A stretch of DNA of 64,000 nucleotides from Bacteroidales bacterium (GCA_023664535.1 JAMPFJ010000005.1:1-64000), one strand, 5' to 3'. Shown: positions 1-8,964, counted from the first letter of the stretch. Notes: generated from the letters alone by a model not told the origin. A program made the numbers and translations.

Positions 1-56
1 ATTTGTCTATATTATACAACGGATGTTAGCAAAAACAGAGTTTCGCAATTACCTAA
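1..56 (+). repeat. 56-bp interspersed repeat, copy 1
   Basis: 52 of 56 bases match 25244-25299 in the same orientation; the differences are at positions 9, 10, 14 and 35. Both copies end exactly 27 nt before a start codon (the gene at 84 here, uvrB there). Seventeen bases of the 3' end recur inverted at 5655-5671. It could be a leader regulatory element or a small mobile repeat. The copy starts at the window edge, so its left boundary is unknown. Confidence 0.75.
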
Positions 57-83
57 TGGGTATAATTAAGAAGGGAGAAGGTC

Positions 84-1589
84 ATGAGAGGAAAACATAA
101 TCATATAGGACGTTATCTATTGCTGGGACTGTTCCTGTCCGCAGGAATCCTCGGTCCGAAAATGATTACATTTGCAGGAGAAATCAACGGGAATGAAGCA
201 GGTGTGATTGCTGCTGCAAGTGGAACGTTTTCCTATGACGGTAAGACATACCGCGCCGGTTCTGCTTATATCAATTCGCTGACAAGTTATCTGTCTGCGG
301 ACGATGTGGATTTGACTGCGGAACAGGCAAGCGAGGCAATCTCCATGATGTATGCTAACATAGGGGACGGAGTCGCAAGAGGATATCTCTATGAGGTCGG
401 CGGCGAAGGCAGCACGACGGAGGAGCCGGGAGATAAAAAAACCACAGAAGATAAAGGCAGTACAGAGGATAAGACGACAGAAAAAGATGAGGAAAGACAG
501 ACGGAAACGGGAGAAGCGGTAAATCCGGGAGACGGTTCGGAAAATCCGCAGTCTCCGATAGACTGGAGCAGTAATGATGTGGATGTCTGGGAGGCAATGT
601 CCGGTCAGTCGGAAAATAAGCAGAAGCTGGAAAAGCGCCCGAAGAAGGAGGAGGCGGCAGCCTCTGTGGTTTTAGAGGAGAATAATATCGTTATTCTGAC
701 AAAGGACCAGGAAGAGCTGAATATTTCCAAGAAAAAGGATTTGCTTCCGGACAATATACAGCTGGCAATTAATGGAATTGCGGTGATTATACTTGCAATT
801 ACCATAGTATGTGGTGTAATCTTAACTGTGACGAAATGTATGAGCATTAAACGCCCCAAGCATAGAAGAGCGCGGCCGGGACACAGCAAACGGCGTAAAA
901 TCCGCCGGTATACAAGAAATCTGCTGACGGTTACCACGGCGGTTGGATTTTTAGGGGTTTTTCTGCTGCTAAGCATTTATGTCGGTCTCTTTAATAAAGA
1001 ATCCATTATGCAGAGCATGCAGAGCAGCGGATATTTCCGCTATGCCTATTCGGAGTATATTACCGATATAGCGGAGCAGCAATTGTCAGATGGTAAATTT
1101 TCTGCGGATATAGGCGATATCCAGACGTATGAGGAATATTTATTTACGATAAAACAAAGTTCCCTTAAAATCCTGAATGGAGAGACGGAGACGCCGATTC
1201 CGGACAGCAATGTGGCGCCGTATATCTATAACATGAAAGCAAGTTATATGCAGATATTCTGGATTGCAGGGCTTTGCATGATAATCAGTGTGGTGCTGGG
1301 GGTGACGCTGATGATTTTTATGGACCAAAGAAGGGAGAGAGGAATCAAGCATACGGCGGTAGCAGAGCTGGCTGCTAGTGCGGGCATGATTGTGCTGACT
1401 GCGGTTATGGCGGTGAATAAGCCCTATCTTCATTTCTATGTTGAACCGGATTACTTATATTTGTTCCTGATGGATTATCTTCACTGGATTGTAAAGGTGA
1501 TGACCAGCGTAACGGCATTCGGCGTAGTTGTGGGGATGCTTCTGATTGGTGTGTTTGAATCAATAAAGGATGGATATACAGAGGCGTAA
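84..1589 (+). CDS. Multi-pass membrane protein of unknown function, first gene of the polysaccharide locus
   Basis: 501 aa; I do not recognise a family. The start is supported by an AAGGGAG Shine-Dalgarno 8 nt upstream. Residues 1-32 look like a signal peptide or first membrane segment. A short extracytoplasmic region of about 75 residues follows, then a Thr/Glu/Lys/Asp-rich low-complexity linker (about 108-165). Hydrophobic segments follow near 226-250, 283-303, 391-413, 427-443 and 470-490. A very basic Lys/Arg stretch (about 255-275) between the first two of these should be cytoplasmic. Fifteen nt separate it from cpsB, so it is probably co-transcribed with the Cps phosphoregulatory genes and may be a membrane partner of polysaccharide export. 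That role is inferred from position only. The general layout (signal peptide, acidic linker, membrane segment) resembles the protein at 51820. Confidence 0.7.
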   Translation: MRGKHNHIGRYLLLGLFLSAGILGPKMITFAGEINGNEAGVIAAASGTFSYDGKTYRAGSAYINSLTSYLSADDVDLTAEQASEAISMMYANIGDGVARGYLYEVGGEGSTTEEPGDKKTTEDKGSTEDKTTEKDEERQTETGEAVNPGDGSENPQSPIDWSSNDVDVWEAMSGQSENKQKLEKRPKKEEAAASVVLEENNIVILTKDQEELNISKKKDLLPDNIQLAINGIAVIILAITIVCGVILTVTKCMSIKRPKHRRARPGHSKRRKIRRYTRNLLTVTTAVGFLGVFLLLSIYVGLFNKESIMQSMQSSGYFRYAYSEYITDIAEQQLSDGKFSADIGDIQTYEEYLFTIKQSSLKILNGETETPIPDSNVAPYIYNMKASYMQIFWIAGLCMIISVVLGVTLMIFMDQRRERGIKHTAVAELAASAGMIVLTAVMAVNKPYLHFYVEPDYLYLFLMDYLHWIVKVMTSVTAFGVVVGMLLIGVFESIKDGYTEA

Positions 1590-1603
1590 CGAGGAGAATG
1601 GAC

Positions 1604-2332
1604 ATGGAGTATTTCGATATACATAGCCATATCTTGCCGGGGGTGGATGACGGTGCTTCATCCATGGAGGAGTCCTTATCCATGTTGGAGATTGCTTATC
1701 AGGAGGGGACGAGAAATTTGATTCTGACCCCTCATTACGTGCGAGGTAAGAACAGCTATACAAAGGAAGAATTACATAGTCGTTTTGCGGAGCTTAAGCA
1801 GGAAGCAGGGAAACGGTTTCCGGAGCTGACGCTTTATCTGGGAAACGAAATTCTCTGGGAGGACGGCATTATCGAGGATTTGAAAAACGGTCTGATTCAG
1901 ACGATGAATGACACGAAGTATATTTTGGTAGAGTTCAATATCCGAATCAGCTACAGCCAGCTTTATGATGCTATCCGGAAGATAACCAATGCCAGATTCC
2001 GGCCGGTTATTGCCCATGTCGAGCGTTACCGCTGCCTGTTTAAGCACATTGAGCGGATAGATGAGCTGGTGGGACTTGAAGCCTATTTGCAGATGAATAT
2101 ATCCAGTGTTTACGGCGGCATGCTGGACGAAAACGCCAGGTGGTGCAAGAAGCTGGTAAGGGATGAATATATCAGCTTTTTCGGAACGGATGCCCATGAT
2201 TTAGAGGAGCGGGCGCCTTATATACGGGATTATGTAGGCTGGATAGAAAAAAAATGCGGAGAAGATTTTCTTGAACAGCTGTTTGTGCGAAATCCAAAGA
2301 AAATGGTTGAGAATAAATATATTATTGAATGA
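1604..2332 (+). CDS. cpsB: Capsular polysaccharide tyrosine-protein phosphatase (CpsB/YwqE, PHP family)
   Basis: PHP-fold metal-dependent phosphatase that dephosphorylates the tyrosine kinase CpsD and so tunes chain length and export of capsule or exopolysaccharide. The metal-binding signature HSHILPGVDDG is near the N-terminus. LTPHY is near residue 41, AHVERY near 138 and GTDAHD near 194, all typical PHP metal ligands. At about 242 aa the length is normal for the family. An ATG at 1598 is also in frame, but the GAGGAG ribosome site at 1591-1596 is only 1 nt from it and 7 nt from the ATG at 1604, so 1604 is preferred. It lies directly before the CpsC/CpsD pair. Confidence 0.93.
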   Translation: MEYFDIHSHILPGVDDGASSMEESLSMLEIAYQEGTRNLILTPHYVRGKNSYTKEELHSRFAELKQEAGKRFPELTLYLGNEILWEDGIIEDLKNGLIQTMNDTKYILVEFNIRISYSQLYDAIRKITNARFRPVIAHVERYRCLFKHIERIDELVGLEAYLQMNISSVYGGMLDENARWCKKLVRDEYISFFGTDAHDLEERAPYIRDYVGWIEKKCGEDFLEQLFVRNPKKMVENKYIIE

Positions 2333-2376
2333 CAGAACAGGAACAAGAAAAAAGAGAAATAGGAGATTTACAGAAC

Positions 2377-3165
2377 ATGAATGAACAAAGAAACGATGAA
2401 ATGGAAATTGATTTACGGGAGCTGTTTTATGTATTGCTTGGAAAGATATGGATTATTATTCTGGCAACGGCATTGGGACTCGGTGTGGCTGCAGGGTATA
2501 CAACGGCATTTGTGCAGCCAATATACAGTTCTACGTCGATGCTCTATGTAATGACAAAATCTACCAGCATTACCTCGCTGACGGATTTACAGGTTGGTTC
2601 CTCCCTGACGCAGGACTATCGGGTATTCATTACCAGCCGTCCGGTTGTGGATAAGGTAATTGAAGAATTGGAGCTGGATACCACCTATGGGGCGTTTGTT
2701 AGTAATGTAAGTGTAGAGAATCCTGCCAATACCCGTTTTATTTATATCACGGTAAAGAATCCGGACGCTTATATGGCGAAAACCATTGTGGATAAGCTTA
2801 CGGATGTATCCGCAGAGCGTATGGGCACTATCATGGAAACCGAAAAGCCGAATGTGGCAGACTACGGACATATTCCGGAGAACCAGACCAGTCCGAACCT
2901 TACGAAAAATGCACTGGTTGGCGCACTGATTGGCTTTATTCTTTCGGTAGCGTGTATCTTGGTGATTTATCTGATGAATGATTCCATTCAGACGGCGGAG
3001 GATGTGGAAAAGTATCTCGGATTGAATACATTGGGACTGATTCCGTTGGAGGAGGGCATTTCCAAACGGGGAACCAGAGGGCATGATAAGGATGCGGCAA
3101 AAGCGAGAAGAGCCAGAAGAAGAACCCGCAGAAAACAGAAAAAGCACTCTTCCGCTGAGGAATAG
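2377..3165 (+). CDS. cpsC: Chain-length determinant / tyrosine kinase modulator (CpsC, Wzz family)
   Basis: Membrane adaptor that activates the BY-kinase CpsD and sets polysaccharide chain length. Two hydrophobic segments are visible, one right after the EIDLRELFYVLLGK start of the Wzz domain and one near the C-terminus (LVGALIGFILSVACILVIYL). A Pro-containing stretch precedes the second, as in Wzz proteins. A basic cytoplasmic tail follows. An ATG at 2329 overlaps the cpsB stop (ATGA) and could give a 278-aa product by coupling. The ATG at 2377 has an AGGAG at 2361-2365 and gives the usual short N-terminus, so I prefer it. The kinase is encoded separately just downstream, the usual Gram-positive arrangement. 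Confidence 0.9.
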   Translation: MNEQRNDEMEIDLRELFYVLLGKIWIIILATALGLGVAAGYTTAFVQPIYSSTSMLYVMTKSTSITSLTDLQVGSSLTQDYRVFITSRPVVDKVIEELELDTTYGAFVSNVSVENPANTRFIYITVKNPDAYMAKTIVDKLTDVSAERMGTIMETEKPNVADYGHIPENQTSPNLTKNALVGALIGFILSVACILVIYLMNDSIQTAEDVEKYLGLNTLGLIPLEEGISKRGTRGHDKDAAKARRARRRTRRKQKKHSSAEE

Positions 3166-3208
3166 GCACTGTAGATGACGGTAGTTGTAGAATAAGGAAG
3201 GTAAATTC

Positions 3209-3922
3209 ATGAAGGTAAATTTTGAAAAGAAAAAAGAACTGGATTTTAAAACAAATGAAGCGTATAAGACTTTGCGAACCAATATCAGCTTTTCGGGAGA
3301 GGATATTCGGGTACTTGCCATTACCAGCTCCGTGCCGAATGAGGGAAAATCGGCGGTATCCTTTAATCTTGCAAATTCGCTGGCGGAGGATGGGAAAAAG
3401 GTACTTTATATTGACGCAGATATCCGCAAATCCGTTACGATTGCCCGTTATGGGGTAGATGTTGAGACGAAAGGCTTATCCCACTATTTGAGCGGGCAGT
3501 GCGATGCCGACGAGGTAATCTATGAGACAAATGTGGAAAATTTTCAAATTATTTTTACCGGGCAAGCGGCGCCTAATCCGTCAGAGCTTTTGGGCAACAA
3601 TCGGTTTAAAACATTGATTGCTGAGGCGAGACAGGATTTTGAGTACGTGATTATTGACTGTCCGCCACTTGGCAGCGTAATTGATGCGGCGGTTATCGCA
3701 AAAGAATGCGACGGTGCCATTATTGTCATTGAAACGGATAATGCCAGTTATAAAATTGTGCAGCGGGTAAAGAAGCAGTTGGAGCAAAGCGGCTGTAAAA
3801 TTCTTGGTGCGGTTCTCAATAAGGTAGAGATGGGCGGAAAAGGATACTACGGAAAAGGATATTATGGTCGCTATTACGGTGATTACGGAAGCTATGGAGA
3901 GGGAAATAGCGGAAGCAATTGA
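3209..3922 (+). CDS. cpsD: Bacterial tyrosine kinase CpsD (Wze/YwqD, polysaccharide co-polymerase kinase)
   Basis: BY-kinase that autophosphorylates on a C-terminal tyrosine cluster. With CpsC it controls polymerisation and export at the inner face of the membrane. The Walker A motif SVPNEGKS is at residues 41-48, Walker A' VLYIDADIRKS at 65-75 and Walker B YVIIDCPP near 145-152. The last 25 residues are Tyr/Gly-rich (YYGKGYYGRYYG and further Tyr), the substrate tail. Length (237 aa) is normal for the stand-alone kinase. AAGGAAGG lies just upstream of the ATG. Confidence 0.95.
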   Translation: MKVNFEKKKELDFKTNEAYKTLRTNISFSGEDIRVLAITSSVPNEGKSAVSFNLANSLAEDGKKVLYIDADIRKSVTIARYGVDVETKGLSHYLSGQCDADEVIYETNVENFQIIFTGQAAPNPSELLGNNRFKTLIAEARQDFEYVIIDCPPLGSVIDAAVIAKECDGAIIVIETDNASYKIVQRVKKQLEQSGCKILGAVLNKVEMGGKGYYGKGYYGRYYGDYGSYGEGNSGSN

Positions 3923-3981
3923 ACGATAGGCGATTAAGCGGACGAACGGGATAAAAGAAGCTGTCGGAAAGGAGTGGCAAC

Positions 3982-5517
3982 ATGTATCAGAAGAAGCAGA
4001 AGACATGGTATAAGCATTTTGATTTTATGTTGTTGGATTTTCTTTGTGTGGAGATAAGCTTCTTTTTTGCGTATGCCCTTCGGTTCCGGACGTCCGGAAT
4101 AACCGCTTTATTTTCGGAGCTGGATTTTACTATGCCTTACCGGAGAATTATGGCAATGATTATCGGGATACATATTGCCCTGGTTTTCTTTACAGAGCCA
4201 TATTCCCGGATTTTGAAAAGAAATGCTTCAGAAGAGATGAAAAAGGTTCTGCAATATAATGTATATGTATTGGCGGGACTCATTTTTATTTTATTTATTG
4301 AACAGATGTCTGATACCTATTCGCGGATGGTGATGTTTAGTTTTCCCCTTATCGACAGCTTAATGATGTTTGCTTACCGCTATGCCTATAAACAGTATCT
4401 CCGGAAGGAAATTAATAATAAAAAAAATCAGGACAGTATGCTGCTGGTGGCGTCCTACGGTCAGCTGAACGGAATTTTGCACAAATTTTATAAAAATAAA
4501 ATCAGTACGGTTAAGATTGTGGGAATTATTTTAGCGGACAGCCAGGCGGAGATAGAAGCTGCTTTGACCGGAGAGACGATTTCGTTTAATGCGGGGGAAT
4601 CGGGTAAAGGAAGCACTTCTGTGGCAGGAGAAAAGAGAATTATCGGGTCAACGGTGCGGAATATTCCCATTGTGGGGACACTTGAAAATATGTACGAATA
4701 TGCCAGAAAAAATGTAGTGGATGAAGTGTTGATTTGTATGGAAAATGACGGGGTGGAGGAGATTGCAAATGCATTTATCAGCATGGGAATTACTGTGCAT
4801 GTGAGTATTCAGAATCTGGTACAGATTCCCCGTGCTACGGTGAACCGGGTGAACGGAATTTCGGTTATTACGGCAAGTGTAAATACCGTGACATCCCGTC
4901 AGCTGATAATAAAGCGGGTGATGGATATTTTCTTCGGAATTATCGGTTCACTGGCAACGGTAGTTCTTACTCTGGTGATTGCGCCAATGATTTGGATTGC
5001 AGACCCGGGACCGGTATTTTTCCGGCAGGAACGGGTGGGAAAGAACGGACGGATTTTTAAGATATGGAAGTTTCGCACCATGTATACCGACGCAGAGGCG
5101 AGAAAGGCGGAGCTGATGGCGCAAAATAAAATGTCGGGACTTATGTTTAAGATGGATGATGACCCGAGGATTATCGGATATGGGAAAAAATTTTCTCTTG
5201 GGAAGTTTTTAAGGGAATCCTCCATTGACGAGCTTCCCCAGTCCTTTAATATATTGGCGGGAAGCATGAGCGTAGTAGGGACAAGACCGCCTACGGTAAA
5301 GGAATATGAACAATATGAGCTGCATCATAAGGGACGGCTGGCGACAAAGCCGGGATTAACCGGAATGTGGCAGATAAGCGGGAGAAGTGATATTACGGAT
5401 TTTGAAGAGGTAGTCCGTCTGGATAAGGAATATATTGATAATTTTTCGTTGGGATTGGATTTAGAAATAATCTTAAAAACCTTTAAGGTTGTATTGGGAA
5501 AAGAGGGGTCTGTCTGA
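3982..5517 (+). CDS. Undecaprenyl-phosphate sugar phosphotransferase (initiating glycosyl-1-phosphate transferase, WbaP/CpsE type)
   Basis: Starts repeat-unit assembly by moving a hexose-1-phosphate from a nucleotide sugar onto undecaprenyl phosphate. The N-terminal 140 residues hold about four membrane segments. A soluble CoA-binding-like middle domain follows, then a membrane segment near 310-330. The C-terminal catalytic bacterial sugar transferase domain shows FRQERVGKNGRIFKIWKFRTM, the DELPQ motif, GTRPP and KPGLTGMWQISGRS, all family hallmarks. Length (511 aa) is typical. AAAGGAG precedes the ATG. Which sugar it uses cannot be read from sequence. It is the last gene before the conserved promoter of the first coiled-coil gene and is probably the end of the conserved half of the locus. 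Confidence 0.93.
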   Translation: MYQKKQKTWYKHFDFMLLDFLCVEISFFFAYALRFRTSGITALFSELDFTMPYRRIMAMIIGIHIALVFFTEPYSRILKRNASEEMKKVLQYNVYVLAGLIFILFIEQMSDTYSRMVMFSFPLIDSLMMFAYRYAYKQYLRKEINNKKNQDSMLLVASYGQLNGILHKFYKNKISTVKIVGIILADSQAEIEAALTGETISFNAGESGKGSTSVAGEKRIIGSTVRNIPIVGTLENMYEYARKNVVDEVLICMENDGVEEIANAFISMGITVHVSIQNLVQIPRATVNRVNGISVITASVNTVTSRQLIIKRVMDIFFGIIGSLATVVLTLVIAPMIWIADPGPVFFRQERVGKNGRIFKIWKFRTMYTDAEARKAELMAQNKMSGLMFKMDDDPRIIGYGKKFSLGKFLRESSIDELPQSFNILAGSMSVVGTRPPTVKEYEQYELHHKGRLATKPGLTGMWQISGRSDITDFEEVVRLDKEYIDNFSLGLDLEIILKTFKVVLGKEGSV

Positions 5518-5574
5518 TATGTGCTGAGCTGCTATTGGACGATAGCGTTTTCTATATAAAATGGAAAAATGATA

Positions 5575-5603
5575 TTGACTGTTGTATGAATAGAAGATAT
5601 AAT
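5575..5603 (+). promoter_or_regulatory. Sigma-A promoter of coiled-coil gene 1
   Basis: TTGACT (5575-5580), 17-bp spacer, TATAAT (5598-5603). The same promoter with the same spacing and similar flanks occurs at 21521-21549 before the paralogous gene, which argues that it is functional. About 110 nt of leader follow, including an inverted 17-base match to the 56-bp repeat at 5655-5671. Confidence 0.85.
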
Positions 5604-5719
5604 AGGACTATCACACAAAGTGTATTACATTTTTTTCTCTAAATTTTAATGATATTAGGTAATTGCGAAACGTAAGTTTTTTAAATGCCTGTGCATGATT
5701 ATAGAGAGGAGTGAAACGA

Positions 5720-6355
5720 ATGTTAACACAAGAAGATATAGCAGGAATAAAAGGTCTGCTGGATGAGCAATGGAAGCTAATTCAGGAGAGATTTGTGAGG
5801 CTTGATGAGAACCTGCAGGGATTGGACAAGCGGGTTGACAGGCTGGAGGAAGGCATGCAAAGTCTGAACGGGCGAGTTGGCAAGCTGGAGGATGAGCTAC
5901 AGGATTTGAGCCAATATACGCATGAGGAATTCATGCTGGTAGAGGGTGAGATACGAGAACTGAGCCAGTATACCCATGACAAATTTATGCTGATAGAAGG
6001 TGAGATACGAGACTTGAGCCAATATACGCATGAGAAATTTATGCTGGTAGAGGGAGAGATACGAGACTTGAGCCAGTATACGCATAAGAAATTTATGCTG
6101 GTCGAGGGTGAGATACGAGAACTGAGCCAGTATACCCATGACAAATTTATGTTGGTAGAGAATGACATGATGCTGAAAATCACAGCGCTATTTGACGCAA
6201 GGGAGTTATGTGTCCAGCGAATGGAATATAGAAAAAGGGATGAAGAGATTGAGCGTAAATTGGAATATATTGAGCCGCTGGTGGAAAAGGTAAATGAGCA
6301 TAGCCGGAAATTGGAAGAACAGGATGAACGGATAAGAATGCTGGCGAATGCATAG
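5720..6355 (+). CDS. Coiled-coil repeat protein 1, unknown function
   Basis: 211 aa, almost wholly helical, with no signal peptide or membrane segment. After an N-terminal LTQEDIAGIKGLLDEQ unit and a heptad coiled coil, five 18-residue repeats follow (LSQYTHxKFMLVEGEIRx). It ends in a conserved domain (MMLKITALFDARELC...ANA) almost identical to the end of the protein at 21732. A GTG at 5711 abuts the ribosome site, so the ATG at 5720 is preferred (GAGAGGA, 9 nt). It has its own promoter and terminator and so is a single transcription unit. It marks the left border of the variable glycosyltransferase cassette. Function unknown; a cytoplasmic scaffold is only a guess. Confidence 0.75.
   Translation: MLTQEDIAGIKGLLDEQWKLIQERFVRLDENLQGLDKRVDRLEEGMQSLNGRVGKLEDELQDLSQYTHEEFMLVEGEIRELSQYTHDKFMLIEGEIRDLSQYTHEKFMLVEGEIRDLSQYTHKKFMLVEGEIRELSQYTHDKFMLVENDMMLKITALFDARELCVQRMEYRKRDEEIERKLEYIEPLVEKVNEHSRKLEEQDERIRMLANA
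5906..6163 (+). repeat. Five in-frame 54-bp tandem repeats
   Basis: Units start at 5906, 5960, 6014, 6068 and 6122; the last is truncated. Each encodes LSQYTH-x-KFML-(V/I)-EGEIR-(E/D). High nucleotide identity between units suggests recent expansion or contraction by slippage or recombination. Confidence 0.9.
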
Positions 6356-6371
6356 ACAGTGAAATATTACA

Positions 6372-6435
6372 GCGCCCGGTTTAAGGTATGTTGGTAGAGG
6401 AAAATGCCAGATATATTTTGAACCGGGTGCTTTTT
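6372..6435 (+). terminator. Rho-independent terminator after coiled-coil gene 1
   Basis: The arm at 6372-6384 (GCGCCCGGTTTAA) pairs with 6418-6430 (TTGAACCGGGTGC, two G-U), followed by TTTTT. The long loop is also conserved in the paralogous terminator at 22608-22672. Confidence 0.8.
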
Positions 6436-6630
6436 GTTGTATTTGCAGGATTTTACAGCTTATTCCATTGACAAAAAAAGAAAAGTAGGATAACCTTATA
6501 TAGGCTGTATCGGAAGCGCAGGCATAAAGAGTGTAAATGAAAGAAAAGGGTGAAGTGACCAATGAAGGTATGTCTGGTTGGTTATAGATGGAGATAAATT
6601 AGCAATGTGTAAATAGATAGGAGAATAGTA

Positions 6631-7284
6631 ATGAGAGTAGTTGCGGTTGTGCCCATGAAATTGAACAACAGAAGATTACCACAGAAGAATACAAAGCCAT
6701 TTACAAATGGAAAGCCATTGTGTTGGTATATTTTGTCAACTTTGCTAAAGATTGAAGAGATTGAAGATGTATATGTATATTGTAGTAATCCGGATATTCA
6801 GGATTTTTTGCCGGAAGGTGTGAAATATTTAAAACGTTCAGTTCGTTTAGATCAAGATTCAACTAAGATGAATGAGGTTTTAAAATGTTTTGCAAAAGAT
6901 GTATCTGCGGATGTTTATGTAATGACGCATACAACTGCTCCGTTTATAAGGGAAACAAGTATTGCAAAGGGACTGAACGCTGTAGCGAGTGGTCAATATG
7001 ATTCTTCGTTTGCAGCTAAAAAATTACAGGATTTTTTGTGGAAAGATGGAAATCCATTTAATTATGAATTGGATAATATTCCAAGAACGCAGGATTTACC
7101 GATACTTTATGAGGAGACAAGTGGTTTTTATATTTATCGCTCAAATGTAATAACAGAATTAAACCGAAGAATAGGTAATAACCCGTTTATCGTTGAAGTG
7201 GGAGAAATTGAAAGTGTTGATATAGATGAACCGGAAGATTTTGATATTGCCGATGCAATCTATAATCATATTTATAATAAGTAA
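6631..7284 (+). CDS. Acylneuraminate cytidylyltransferase-like nucleotidyltransferase (NeuA/SpsF family)
   Basis: Expected to activate an acidic sugar, probably an ulosonic-type acid, with CTP. The N-terminus reads VVAVVPMKLNNRRLPQKNTKPF, aligning with the nucleotide-binding loop of PF02348 enzymes. The usual ARGGSK is replaced by MKLNNRRLP, as in divergent members found in polysaccharide loci. Also present are THTTAPF (the usual QPTSPL region) and SVDIDEPEDFDIAD near the C-terminus, the family metal-binding end motif. 217 aa is normal. It is the first gene of the AT-rich cassette. A strong -35 TTGACA at 6468 lacks a clear -10. The aldolase fusion 15 nt downstream is its likely pathway partner. 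Confidence 0.82.
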   Translation: MRVVAVVPMKLNNRRLPQKNTKPFTNGKPLCWYILSTLLKIEEIEDVYVYCSNPDIQDFLPEGVKYLKRSVRLDQDSTKMNEVLKCFAKDVSADVYVMTHTTAPFIRETSIAKGLNAVASGQYDSSFAAKKLQDFLWKDGNPFNYELDNIPRTQDLPILYEETSGFYIYRSNVITELNRRIGNNPFIVEVGEIESVDIDEPEDFDIADAIYNHIYNK

Positions 7285-7299
7285 TTAGAGGATTAAGTT

Positions 7300-8877
7300 A
7301 TGAATAAAGTACATGTGTTGGATTGTACTCTTCGTGATGGGGGGTATTGTAATCAGTGGAGATTCGGATATAAAAATATCCAGAGAATTATAGAGAGCCT
7401 TGTGCGAGCTAAAATTGACATTGTGGAATGTGGGTTTCTGACAAATTGTATTGAGTATCAGAAAGATGTTTCAAAGTTTACAACACTTTATGAAATTGGG
7501 ACGGTGTTACCACAAGATAGAGAGAACAAAATATTTGTTGCAATGATAAATTTTGGAGAATATGATGTGGACATGCTTCCTGCATATGATGGTACTTCTA
7601 TAGATGGGATTCGTGTGACTTTTCATAAGAATGATAGAGAAGATGCATTGCGTATGTGTAAAGCAATAAAAGAAAAAGGGTATAAAGTGTTTGTGCAACC
7701 AATGGTGTCACTAAACTATTCTGATGAAGAGTTTTTAGATATAATACATAAAGTTAATGAAATAATGCCATATGCATTTTATATTGTAGATAGTTTTGGA
7801 ATGATGAAAAAAAAGAACTTACTACGCTTGTTTTACATGATAGAACATAATCTTAATGAAAAGATTTGGATAGGGTTTCACTCTCATAACAATATGCAGT
7901 TAGCATATTCAAATGCGCAGAGTTTAGTGGATATACAGACCAATCGTAATTTAATTATTGATGCTTCTGTTTATGGTATGGGGCGTGGAGCGGGTAATCT
8001 TAATACAGAATTATTTGTGGACTATTTGAATGAAAATGCAGGAAAAGCTTATGCACTGAGCCCATTGTTGAATGTAATTGATGAAATTTTGAATGATTTT
8101 TATCAAAGGAACTACTGGGGGTATTCTTTGCCGAATTATCTTTCTGCTTCGCATTTTGCGCATCCAAACTATGCGGAGTATTTTGCTGATAAGAATACAC
8201 TTACTGTTGGGGTAATGGATGAATTGTTTGATATGATGGAACAGGATAAAGCGGTTGAGTATGATAAAGATTATGCGGAGCAAATATATAATGAATATAT
8301 GAAAAGTAAGTCTGCCAGAGCGTGTGTTTATGGAAGCTTGCGAGATGTTTTTGAGAGCAAGGATGTTCTGTTGATTGCACCAGGAAAAAGTTCGGAAGAT
8401 GAAAAAAACCGTATTGCTGAATTTTCAAAACGAGAAAATGTTGTGACAATGAGTGTGAATTTTGATTATGATGATAAAGTAGTTGATTATATATTTATTA
8501 GTAATTTGCGAAGGTTTCGTGAAATAGAGAATATTTCAATTGATAAATGTATATTTACATCAAATCTTTCGGTTGAAGAGGCAAAGTATATAGTAGACTA
8601 TTGTGAATTAACATCTGATGTAGAAGCTGTATATGACAACGCTGGATTGATGGCAATTCGTTTGCTGATGAATTTGGGAGTAGAGAAAATCTATCTTGCA
8701 GGATTTGATGGATATTCATATGATTCGGATAATAATTATATGTCTAAGCAAAAGGTTTATATGACAAAGAGAAGGGTGATTGACTCTATGAATGAGGGAA
8801 TGATTCAAGTTTTGAGGTTGTACAGTAATGAATTTCCAATTGAGTTCTTAACAATGCCGAAATATATAGTAATTTGA
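7300..8877 (+). CDS. DRE-TIM (HMGL/DmpG-like) aldolase fused to a GT42/DUF115-like C-terminal domain
   Basis: 525 aa, two parts. Residues 1 to about 290 form a pyruvate-type aldolase barrel: VLDCTLRDGGY at the start (Arg-Asp catalytic pair), GFHSHNN (metal-binding HxH) and GMGRGAGN, all as in 4-hydroxy-2-oxovalerate aldolase. Residues from about 340 form a Rossmann-like domain beginning VLLIAPGKSS, with GVEKIYLAGFDGYSYD, resembling the N-terminal loop and IYLxGxD motif of GT42 sialyltransferases and DUF115/MptE-like proteins. The protein at 10984 carries related motifs. Next to a NeuA-like enzyme, a role in making and perhaps transferring a CMP-activated keto-acid sugar is plausible. The aldolase call is firm, the second domain moderate, the pathway inferred. 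Confidence 0.8.
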   Translation: MNKVHVLDCTLRDGGYCNQWRFGYKNIQRIIESLVRAKIDIVECGFLTNCIEYQKDVSKFTTLYEIGTVLPQDRENKIFVAMINFGEYDVDMLPAYDGTSIDGIRVTFHKNDREDALRMCKAIKEKGYKVFVQPMVSLNYSDEEFLDIIHKVNEIMPYAFYIVDSFGMMKKKNLLRLFYMIEHNLNEKIWIGFHSHNNMQLAYSNAQSLVDIQTNRNLIIDASVYGMGRGAGNLNTELFVDYLNENAGKAYALSPLLNVIDEILNDFYQRNYWGYSLPNYLSASHFAHPNYAEYFADKNTLTVGVMDELFDMMEQDKAVEYDKDYAEQIYNEYMKSKSARACVYGSLRDVFESKDVLLIAPGKSSEDEKNRIAEFSKRENVVTMSVNFDYDDKVVDYIFISNLRRFREIENISIDKCIFTSNLSVEEAKYIVDYCELTSDVEAVYDNAGLMAIRLLMNLGVEKIYLAGFDGYSYDSDNNYMSKQKVYMTKRRVIDSMNEGMIQVLRLYSNEFPIEFLTMPKYIVI

Positions 8878-8964
8878 GGTTGATGAAGGGTTGCTTTTGG
8901 GGAATTGTTAGCCTTTCGTTACTATTTGTGCTACCAGCCGAAAGGCGGTGGAATGGAGATTATT

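Noticed and set aside
41..66. Promoter at the window start with TATAAT at 61-66
   Set aside because: No -35-like box at 16-18 bp and no proper extended -10; the true promoter may lie before the window.
5906..6163. CRISPR array
   Set aside because: The 54-bp units are contiguous, in frame and lack unique spacers; they are coding tandem repeats. The same holds for 21735-22355.
6468..6501. Promoter before the NeuA-like gene
   Set aside because: TTGACA at 6468 is perfect, but no acceptable -10 lies at 16-18 bp (TAACCT at 17, TATATA only at 23).
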